A DNA stretch of 13,983 nt from assembly GCA_002403095.1 (NCBI GenBank), contig DHHC01000031.1:1-13983 (forward strand). The letters are read 5' to 3'. The DNA comes from Leptolinea sp. UBA4782. Lineage in GTDB: Bacteria > Chloroflexota > Anaerolineae > Anaerolineales > Anaerolineaceae. The position numbers and the translations under genes are program-made. How positions within the stretch are numbered: the first letter of the stretch is position 1; each line of letters opens with the position of its first letter. The notes under the pieces were generated by a model. The model saw only the letters and a list, made by a program, of their open reading frames with translations. It had not been told where the DNA came from and did not search any database. Below, piece after piece: positions 7,821-13,983 of this stretch.

Positions 7821-7849
7821 TTGCAAAGATGCCTGCATAATAGGATAAT
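7821..7849 (+). promoter_or_regulatory. Sigma70-like promoter of the second unit
   Basis: TTGCAA (7821-7826), 17-nt spacer, GATAAT (7844-7849), placed 5 nt after the terminator T-tract. The expected start near 7856 gives a leader of about 200 nt before the ATG at 8060. Confidence 0.55.
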
Positions 7850-7855
7850 TAGCTT

Positions 7856-8059
7856 GACCTGCTGCCTCTCCCCTGTTTGAATTTGTCCAGGGAGCATGAG
7901 CCAGAAAAGCATGGCATCAGGGCAGCCTCGCATATCCAGCGGCTGCAAACAGGACCTTACCGCTAACCAGCTGCCTGACGGGTGATGGGAGTTCATTGGA
8001 AAGGAAATTCCGCCTGAATACCATCCTGCAGGCAGGACCAGAATGATGGAGGTGTGAAC
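7856..8059 (+). other. Long untranslated leader, no recognised element
   Basis: About 200 nt between the predicted start site and the zinc ribbon-FHA gene. I see a possible 6-bp stem, GCAGCC (7922-7927) with GGCTGC (7941-7946), and a strong GGAGG (8048-8052) 7 nt before the ATG. No motif of a riboswitch class I know (for example cobalamin, TPP, SAM, glycine or cyclic-di-GMP) is visible. A 29-codon ORF at 7896-7985 has a badly spaced Shine-Dalgarno and is not called. Confidence 0.35.
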
Positions 8060-8836
8060 ATGAGTGAAGTATGTTCTTCTTGCGGTCAACCGGTCATTCC
8101 GGGTGCAATCTTCTGCGACAATTGCGGCAACCGGCTGGCTCCAGTAGCAGCGCCACCGCTCCCGGTCGAAGCGCCAGCCCAGGCTGCAGGGCCGTCCTCC
8201 GGGCTGGTAGCCTGCCCGGTGTGTAATGTGTATAACATCCCCGGGGCAGCCTTTTGTGAAAACTGCGGCAACTCCCTGGCTGCAGCAGCACCCAGCCCGG
8301 CAGCAGATGCAGCAGCGCCAGCAGTGCCGTTCTCCGAACCCATTCCCCCCGAATCGCTGCCGCCTCTTGCACAGCAGCCTGCAGCTTCGGCTCCGGCGTT
8401 TGTGGAGTATGTACCAATCCCGCTGGCTGCTGAAGCGCCGTCGGAGACACCCCCCTCTGCACCGCCGCAAGAACCAGCGCCAGCCCCGGCAGCCCCTCCC
8501 ACCCCGGTTTTCATAATCGGATCGTTCCAGGTGGCAGGCACTGGTACTGTCATCCCCATCCCGGCAGGAAAAAGCGAGATCCTGGTAGGCAGGGAAGACC
8601 CGGTTAGCGGCAATTTCCCGGATGTCAACCTGGATCCTTACGAAGCACTGAACCTTGGTGTCAGCCGGCAGCACTGCAAACTGACCATCCAGGGTCAACA
8701 GGTGATGATTGAAGACCTGAATTCGGTCAACAAGACTTTCCTGAGGGGCTTACCCCTGGTACCCGGCCAGCGCTATCCACTCCAGGGAGGGGATGAGATC
8801 CTCCTCGGCAGGTTAAGGCTGGTTTACAACCAGTAA
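8060..8836 (+). CDS. Double zinc ribbon and FHA-domain protein
   Basis: A 258-residue soluble protein. Two zinc ribbons (C5, C8, C19, C22 and C52, C55, C66, C69), each with the N-C-G-N ending, are followed by a low-complexity Ala/Pro/Glu linker (about 73-150). A C-terminal FHA domain (about 152-258) has G177-R178-E-D, S202-R-Q-H205 and N221-S-V-N224. The usual N-G-T turn reads N-K-T here (K225), a modest departure that may change peptide choice. Other FHA binding residues are kept, so phosphothreonine recognition remains likely. With no enzyme domain it should act as an adaptor. GGAGG at 8048-8052 sets the start at ATG 8060; an in-frame GTG at 8054 is too close to that site. The exporter gene begins 103 nt downstream. 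Confidence 0.9.
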   Translation: MSEVCSSCGQPVIPGAIFCDNCGNRLAPVAAPPLPVEAPAQAAGPSSGLVACPVCNVYNIPGAAFCENCGNSLAAAAPSPAADAAAPAVPFSEPIPPESLPPLAQQPAASAPAFVEYVPIPLAAEAPSETPPSAPPQEPAPAPAAPPTPVFIIGSFQVAGTGTVIPIPAGKSEILVGREDPVSGNFPDVNLDPYEALNLGVSRQHCKLTIQGQQVMIEDLNSVNKTFLRGLPLVPGQRYPLQGGDEILLGRLRLVYNQ

Positions 8837-8854
8837 CCTGCTGCCAGTACAGGC

Positions 8855-8882
8855 ATCCAGGCAGGCAACCTAATGCCTGGAT
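8855..8882 (+). other. Intergenic stem-loop without T-tract
   Basis: ATCCAGGCA (8855-8863) and TGCCTGGAT (8874-8882) form a perfect 9-bp stem with a 10-nt loop in the 103-nt gap between the FHA adaptor and exporter genes. No run of T follows, so it may be an mRNA-processing or stability element, or a weak or Rho-assisted terminator that lowers exporter expression. Confidence 0.5.
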
Positions 8883-8939
8883 CATCAGCGGTCGCACCAT
8901 TTGCATTACCTGAAGCAAGCACATTATCAGGATAACCCT

Positions 8940-11618
8940 ATGACCCAATCCCCCGCCTGTCCCTATTGTAATGCTCCCATAAGGGCAGAAGCCCGCTTCT
9001 GCCCTTCCTGCGGAAAGCCGGTGGAACCAGCGCCAGCAGAACCTGAATCCAATCAGCCGGACAAGATGGAAGCGGTTCAGCCTGAGCCATCCCAACCGGT
9101 GAATAAACCTGCCCCCCCGGTAGCGCCTGCAGCAGTACCCGTATCTTCTGCACCCAAAACCGTAAGAGCCAGCGACTACCAGCCTGCAGCACAGCCGAAG
9201 CATACCGGCGAACAACCCAGGATCCTGGTGCGTGAAGGGGTTGCTGAGCGCACCATCTTGCTGGGGAAAACTCCCCTTTCGATCGGGCGCGACCCCTCAA
9301 CAGATGTTCAGATCGGCTTGCCCACCCAGCAAAACCCGGTCGGTCTGCCGGACATTTCCCGCCATCACGCCAGGATATCTCCGGTTGAAAGCGGATATGT
9401 GATTGAAGACCTGGGCAGCCGTAATGGCACGTATGTGCGCGGGCGCCAGATCACTGCCAACACTCCTTTCCCCCTCCAAAACGGCGATATCGTCCGCATC
9501 GGCGACATCTACGGTAATTCCGTTTCCCTGATCTACCTTGAAACCAAAGACGTAACCGAAGCAGCAGCCACCACATTTGCCATCGACATGGCGATGATTT
9601 CCAGCCAACCGGTGACAACCATCGGCCGCGACCCTGGATCCAGCATCCCATTAAGCGCCCCGATTGTATCCTGGAAGCATGCCCGGTTTATCCGTACGGA
9701 AAAAGGGCACGACCTGGAGGATCTCGGATCAACCAATGGCACCTTCGTGAACGGCAAACGCATCAAGCGTGTATCTCTCAAGCTGGGTGACAGCATTCAG
9801 ATCGGGCCGTTCAAGATGGTGTACGGGCAGACAGCAATCGTCGCCCAGGCTGCCAGCCTGCGGCTGGATGGGGTGAACCTGCGCAGGGAAGTGAACACCA
9901 ACCAGGGAGTCAAGGTTATCCTTAACGATGTTTCATTAACCATCCTGCCGCGCGAATTTGTCGCCCTGGTGGGCGGCAGCGGGGCGGGTAAATCCACCCT
10001 GATGGATGCCCTCAACGGCTCCCGCCGGGCGAACAAAGGCCGGGTGTTGATCAATGGTGATGACCTTTACCGCCATTACGATGCGTACCGGCGCGACATG
10101 GGGTACGTTCCCCAGGCAGATATCCTGCATACCAGCCTGACCGTTAAGAATGCCTTAACCTACACCGCCATGCTGCGCTTGCCGCCGGACACCCACAAAG
10201 CAGAGATCGAGAACCGCATCAATGATGTGCTCGAGATCGTGGATATGGCAGACCAGAAGGATATGCAGATCAGCAGCCTGAGCGGCGGGCAGCGCAAACG
10301 GGTCAGCATTGCCTCCGAGATGCTCTCTGAACCGCGCCTGCTGTTCCTCGACGAGCCCACCTCTGGGCTTGACCCCGGCCTGGACAAGAAAATGATGCGC
10401 ACCCTCAACAACCTGGCCGACAGCGGATGCACCGTGCTGGTGACCACGCACGCCACCTCCAACATCCTCGATTCCTGCGACCATGTCATCTTTCTGGCAC
10501 ATGGTCAGCTGGTATATTTCGGGCCGCCGCAAAAAGCCATATCCTATTTCCAGGTGCCGGACTTTGCTACGATCTATGCCAAAGTGGACACCAAACCGGA
10601 ATCAAAAGCTGCCGCCGAAAACTATAAACAGTCTGAAGATTATCGCCAATACGTACAGCAGCGCCAGGGAGAAATCCCCAACCCGACCGGCAGCATCCCA
10701 ACCAGTCAGAAAAAGAAAAGCAATGGACTGGCTGCCAGCCTGCGCCAGTTCGGCATCCTGACCCGAAGGTATCTCGACCTAATTTTCAGGGACAAGATCA
10801 GCCTGTTTGTTTTGTTTGCAGTCATGCCGATCATTGGCATTTTCCTGCTGCTGATTGCCGAGCCAATGGCTTTCGTCGGTGATTCTGAACGCGAGATCTG
10901 GTTCCAACTGAAGACCAAAGGTGTGTACTCAATCGCCAAAGATGCGCAAGCCTTGATCAACATGCTGGCATTTTCTGCCATCTTCCTCGGTTTGTTCGGG
11001 TCTGCCTACGAGGTGGTCAAAGAAAAGGCGGTATACGAACGCGAACGCATGATTAACCTGGGCATCGTCCCGTATATGATGTCCAAGGTGATCGTACTGA
11101 TGGGCTTCGGTGTGATCCAGTGCCTGCTGCTTTTGGCAGTGATCGGCTTGAAGGTGGAGTACCCAACCCGCGGGCTACTTTTTGCTCCTGTGGTTGAGAT
11201 GTACCTCACCCTGCTGATCAGCATGTTTTCAGCCATCGGGCTGGGGCTGCTGATCTCCACCCTGGTAAAGAACAGCAACACTGTCATTTACATCATCCTG
11301 GTGATCCTGTTCGTGCAGTTGATCTTCTGCGGCACCCTCTTCCCGCTTCCGGATGCTGCCAACCCGCTTTCGTATGCAACTTCCAGCCGCTGGACGATTG
11401 AAGCGCTGGGCACCAGCGTGGATATGGACCGGCTCAACAACCTGGGTGAGGTCAGGATCGAAGAACTGAACAAGGATGTCAAGTCGCAGATGGATTTCTT
11501 TGTAGGGTACGAGCGCACAAAGAGCCACCTGTTTGCTTCCTGGGGAGTCCTGCTTGGATTCGGGATTCTCTTTATTGTCTTATCGATGGTTTTCCTGAAA
11601 GCGCAGGATAAGAAGTGA
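8940..11618 (+). CDS. ABCG-type exporter with zinc ribbon and two FHA domains
   Basis: An 892-residue protein. Order: zinc ribbon (C7, C10, C21, C24); Pro-rich linker; FHA1 (about 94-200, G116-R-D, S140-R-H-H143-A-R, S160-R-N-G-T); FHA2 (about 212-297, G229-R-D, S244-W-K-H247-A-R, S264-T-N-G-T); ABC ATPase (about 306-535); a linker of about 65 residues; and an ABC2-type membrane domain with about six helices (612-885). The ATPase is complete: Walker A G345-G-S-G-A-G-K351-S-T, Q392, signature L447-S-G-G-Q, Walker B L467-L-F-L-D471-E472 and H504. The ATPase-then-membrane order is that of ABCG half-transporters, so it should work as a homodimer exporter of unknown substrate. The double FHA suggests control by a phosphorylated partner or self-phosphorylation, as in mycobacterial Rv1747, which lacks the zinc ribbon. 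ATG at 8940 was chosen for AGGA at 8929-8932; a TTG at 8901 has no support. Confidence 0.95.
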   Translation: MTQSPACPYCNAPIRAEARFCPSCGKPVEPAPAEPESNQPDKMEAVQPEPSQPVNKPAPPVAPAAVPVSSAPKTVRASDYQPAAQPKHTGEQPRILVREGVAERTILLGKTPLSIGRDPSTDVQIGLPTQQNPVGLPDISRHHARISPVESGYVIEDLGSRNGTYVRGRQITANTPFPLQNGDIVRIGDIYGNSVSLIYLETKDVTEAAATTFAIDMAMISSQPVTTIGRDPGSSIPLSAPIVSWKHARFIRTEKGHDLEDLGSTNGTFVNGKRIKRVSLKLGDSIQIGPFKMVYGQTAIVAQAASLRLDGVNLRREVNTNQGVKVILNDVSLTILPREFVALVGGSGAGKSTLMDALNGSRRANKGRVLINGDDLYRHYDAYRRDMGYVPQADILHTSLTVKNALTYTAMLRLPPDTHKAEIENRINDVLEIVDMADQKDMQISSLSGGQRKRVSIASEMLSEPRLLFLDEPTSGLDPGLDKKMMRTLNNLADSGCTVLVTTHATSNILDSCDHVIFLAHGQLVYFGPPQKAISYFQVPDFATIYAKVDTKPESKAAAENYKQSEDYRQYVQQRQGEIPNPTGSIPTSQKKKSNGLAASLRQFGILTRRYLDLIFRDKISLFVLFAVMPIIGIFLLLIAEPMAFVGDSEREIWFQLKTKGVYSIAKDAQALINMLAFSAIFLGLFGSAYEVVKEKAVYERERMINLGIVPYMMSKVIVLMGFGVIQCLLLLAVIGLKVEYPTRGLLFAPVVEMYLTLLISMFSAIGLGLLISTLVKNSNTVIYIILVILFVQLIFCGTLFPLPDAANPLSYATSSRWTIEALGTSVDMDRLNNLGEVRIEELNKDVKSQMDFFVGYERTKSHLFASWGVLLGFGILFIVLSMVFLKAQDKK

Positions 11619-11648
11619 CCGGCCGGTCGAAGGGATAGGACGGTAACC

Positions 11649-12710
11649 ATGCGGGCAAACTGGATTATCACCAGCAATCCTGAAGCAATTAGAGATAAAG
11701 TTGAATCCGCCACAGGTCTGCCAACCTGGGAAGCTGGCACCTGGGGCGAAATGGCGCGTGATCCGGCCGGGCAGCAGGCCTTAAACGTTTCTGATTTCCC
11801 TGCCGCCGAGCAGCAGGAACAAGCTGCAACATTCGCCAGCCGCCTGCGGGAGTATGTGCAAAATGGCGGCTGCCTGACCGCCCTGGGCGAAAGTGCCGCT
11901 CTGCTGGCACTGGCGTTCCCTGAAAAGGTCACCGGGTTGCGAAGAATCGAACCCGGAAAAGCCCAGCTAAAAGCGGTTGAGCCTGCCCTGGTATACCTTA
12001 CCGGTGAACATTTTCTGATTGAATTGACTGCTCCCCTGGCAGTACCAGCAGTACTGCCGGATTCTCTTCAGGTATTTATCCAGCAGGATGCACCAGATCC
12101 AGCGTCAATGGTTTTTGCCTTTGAATTTGGTAGCGGATTGGTCATCTGCCAGCCTCTGCCGCCGGGCAGCATAGAAGGAGAAGATACTTTGCTGGCATTC
12201 CTGTCAGCGGCCGCCCAGGTGCAGCCGGTCAGGTCAGCCATGCTAGAGAAAGCAAAAAAGGAGCACGCCTCTGTTGCGGCAGAATATCCACTTTTACTTT
12301 CAACCGAAAAACCTGCTACATCAATCGGATTTACCCCGCCGCAAGGCAAAAGCGCCCTGGTACTGATGTACTGGCAGGGGAATGCCCGGGTGCACCTGCA
12401 CATTGATGATGAGCGCGGGCGTGCAGCGTTGAACCATACCAGGGAGAGCCCACCTTTTGCCTGGTATGCACCCATGCCTGGCGCAACCTGGCACTGCAAA
12501 GCAGAGCTGCTGGAAAGCCGGGATTCTATTCTGCCCGTACTGCTGGTATGCTGCCTAATAGATCCGCCTGCCAGGAAGAAATTCCCGCAAGGCAACCCGG
12601 CCGGTCCGGGCAAGGTCAGGCGCTGCCCCAAGTGTAAAATGCCGCTCAACCCGACCATGAAGTTTTGCCCGGCTTGCGGCCGGAAGGTTGATCTGCCAAC
12701 CCCGCGCTAG
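11649..12710 (+). CDS. Unrecognised protein with C-terminal zinc ribbon
   Basis: A 353-residue protein, ATG 30 nt after the exporter stop with AGGA (11637-11640) 8 nt before it, so translationally close to the exporter. There are no transmembrane helices or signal peptide. Residues 1-190 include a G-G-C-L-T-A-L-G turn (73-80) and a later F-E-F-G-S-G-L-V-I strand (158-166). These are reminiscent of ThuA/GATase-I-like Rossmann folds, but no catalytic Cys-His pair is convincing. Residues about 222-300 look like a separate beta-rich domain with many aromatic residues. The C-terminus is a zinc ribbon (C326, C329, C340, C343) of the same kind found at the N-termini of its neighbours. It is probably a non-enzymatic partner of the exporter or the signalling complex. 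Function unknown. Confidence 0.85.
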   Translation: MRANWIITSNPEAIRDKVESATGLPTWEAGTWGEMARDPAGQQALNVSDFPAAEQQEQAATFASRLREYVQNGGCLTALGESAALLALAFPEKVTGLRRIEPGKAQLKAVEPALVYLTGEHFLIELTAPLAVPAVLPDSLQVFIQQDAPDPASMVFAFEFGSGLVICQPLPPGSIEGEDTLLAFLSAAAQVQPVRSAMLEKAKKEHASVAAEYPLLLSTEKPATSIGFTPPQGKSALVLMYWQGNARVHLHIDDERGRAALNHTRESPPFAWYAPMPGATWHCKAELLESRDSILPVLLVCCLIDPPARKKFPQGNPAGPGKVRRCPKCKMPLNPTMKFCPACGRKVDLPTPR

Positions 12711-12832
12711 CCTGCCGGAAAGTTATGCGGGACCGTGAAGATTATTAAAGCCTTAACCTGGGAGCGCTACCCGAAACGAGCAGGTGCATACCTTTGCTTC
12801 CAGGTGAAATGGCCAGCAACAAGGAGTACTTT

Positions 12833-13983
12833 ATGCCAGAAGACATTCACCTTTCCAGTATAAGCAACAAATCGGCTGTGCCGGTAATGGACCAGCCGCA
12901 GCTGGTGTACGTGCTTTCAGAAATTTCGCCGGGCGGGTTTGCCCCAGATGTGCGCCTGCCATTGAATTTTGCCCTCGTGCTCGACCGCAGCGGTTCGATG
13001 GCGGGTGAAAAGATCCGTACCATGCGGGAGGCAGTCAAGAACATCATCGACCAGCTGGATCCGATGGATGTGGTTTCGGTTATTACCTTTGAATCCACCA
13101 CCCAGGTGCTCATCCCTGCCCAGGCAGTGGGGAATAAACCCTTGTTAAAAAGCATGGTGGACAGTATCCGCGACGGCGGCGGCACCAGCATGGCGCCAGC
13201 CATCCGTGAGGCAGTCAACCAGGTAAGCACTTTCCACAATTCCGAACGCATCAGCCGCATCATCCTGTTGACAGATGGTGAGGTAACCGACAAAGAAGCT
13301 GATTCTTTCCGCGAAGCAGACCATGCCGGCGCACTCGGTATCCCGCTTATCGGTCTCGGTCTGGGAAGCGATTGGAATACCGATTTTGTGCAGGAGCTGG
13401 CGGACCGCAGCCTGCAGGCAGCGCCAAAAAGCCGGGTGGGGTATGCAGATTACATTGCCACACCAGACCAGGCTTTCAGCATCTTCCAGCAAGTGTTTCA
13501 GAGCATGCAGATTGTATGCAAGGGCGTTACAGTTACCATGCGCATGGTTCAGGGTGTGGAAGCCCGGCGCGTCTGGCAGGTGACCCCCATGATCAAAGAT
13601 ATCAGCCTGAAAACCATCCAGGGCCGCTCGGTGGTTATCGCGGTTGGCGACCTGGATAAGAGCGGAGCAGCATTCATGATGGAACTGGTACTCCCTCCCA
13701 GGCCTGAAGGGATGATGCGGGCAGCCCAGCTGGATGTTATCTACACCAGTTTGCAGAAGGTATCCGGAAGGACGGCAGCCGACCTGATCGTGAACTTCAG
13801 CGCAGACCCGGCGCTGGTGAACCAGCTGGACAGCAGGGTTATGGGGATTGTGGAGAAGGTCACCGCCTTCAAGCTGCAGACCCAAGCGCTGGATGAAGCG
13901 ACAGCTGGCAACATCCCCGGGGCAACCCAGCGCCTGCGCCAGGCAGTGACCATCCTGCTCAACCAGGGCGAGACCCAGCTGGC
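12833..13983 (+). CDS. VWA-domain protein (3' end beyond window)
   Basis: The first 383 codons are visible. AAGGAG (12821-12826) lies 6 nt before ATG at 12833, and the reading frame stays open to the window edge. After a short N-terminal strand region, a VWA domain (about 43-225) has a complete MIDAS: D51-R-S53-G-S55, T118 in G-G-G-T-S-M, and D148 in L-L-T-D-G-E. It should bind a divalent metal and use it for protein-protein contact. A beta-rich region (about 230-340) and a C-terminal helical region follow. No signal peptide or helix anchor is seen, so it is probably cytoplasmic. The gene lies 122 nt after the zinc-ribbon gene with no clear terminator or promoter between. VWA proteins next to PP2C enzymes and kinase-like proteins recall TerY in TerY-P triads, but this one is not certainly TerY. 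Confidence 0.9.
   Translation, partial: MPEDIHLSSISNKSAVPVMDQPQLVYVLSEISPGGFAPDVRLPLNFALVLDRSGSMAGEKIRTMREAVKNIIDQLDPMDVVSVITFESTTQVLIPAQAVGNKPLLKSMVDSIRDGGGTSMAPAIREAVNQVSTFHNSERISRIILLTDGEVTDKEADSFREADHAGALGIPLIGLGLGSDWNTDFVQELADRSLQAAPKSRVGYADYIATPDQAFSIFQQVFQSMQIVCKGVTVTMRMVQGVEARRVWQVTPMIKDISLKTIQGRSVVIAVGDLDKSGAAFMMELVLPPRPEGMMRAAQLDVIYTSLQKVSGRTAADLIVNFSADPALVNQLDSRVMGIVEKVTAFKLQTQALDEATAGNIPGATQRLRQAVTILLNQGETQL

Noticed and set aside
7896..7985. 29-codon ORF in the leader of the second unit
   Set aside because: The purine-rich Shine-Dalgarno-like AGGGAG is only 1 nt from the ATG and the peptide has no recognisable feature. It could be chance.
13145..13885. Minus-strand ORF of about 246 codons opposite the VWA gene
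   Set aside because: The plus strand has an open frame with a complete MIDAS motif and a strong ribosome-binding site.
3501..13983. Apparent abundance of CCAGG/CCTGG and CAGGCA-type words, including in both intergenic stems
   Set aside because: Probably reflects codon preference for CTG and CAG with GC bias. I could not count against expectation, and no repeat family was found.

Overview
The window looks like chromosomal DNA of a Chloroflexota bacterium, most likely of the Anaerolineae type. This is inferred from protein style: a Pro/Thr-rich periplasmic linker after a signal-anchor helix, large GT-C membrane glycosyltransferase-like proteins ending in a 'NLDG' soluble tail, and many small proteins built from double-cysteine zinc ribbons plus FHA domains. 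The DNA is moderately GC-rich by eye. I saw no rRNA, tRNA, CRISPR array, transposase, attachment site or replication origin.

Left part (about 1-5100): unrelated envelope and housekeeping genes. A multi-pass membrane protein with an internal duplication (66-872, minus) diverges from a membrane-anchored, surface-exposed protein with two repeated beta domains (1005-2285, plus). That gene converges, with a 12-nt gap, on a small winged-helix-like protein (2298-2816, minus). A 695-residue GT-C-type glycosyltransferase-like membrane protein (2998-5085, minus) follows. The two multi-pass membrane proteins on the minus strand have -10 elements so close to their ATG that their mRNAs are probably leaderless.

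Right part (about 5200-13983, all plus strand): a phosphoprotein-signalling island. It begins with a good sigma70-like promoter (5208-5235), a hairpin abutting the Shine-Dalgarno sequence, a membrane-anchored FHA protein (5289-5969) and a PP2C phosphatase carrying two zinc ribbons and a degenerate kinase-like lobe (5995-7761). A terminator (7786-7815) and a new promoter (7821-7849) then open a second unit. This holds a double zinc ribbon-FHA protein (8060-8836), a zinc ribbon-FHA-FHA-ABCG-type exporter (8940-11618), an unrecognised protein with a C-terminal zinc ribbon (11649-12710) and a VWA-domain protein cut by the window edge (12833-13983).

Working model (inference): a Ser/Thr kinase not present in this window phosphorylates targets read by the FHA domains, the PP2C enzyme resets the signal, and the output is control of an ABC exporter. 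The double-FHA ABC exporter resembles mycobacterial Rv1747. The combination of VWA, PP2C and a kinase-like/zinc-ribbon module recalls TerY-P-type triads. The repeated zinc ribbon in four neighbouring proteins is the least explained feature and the best candidate for something undescribed.
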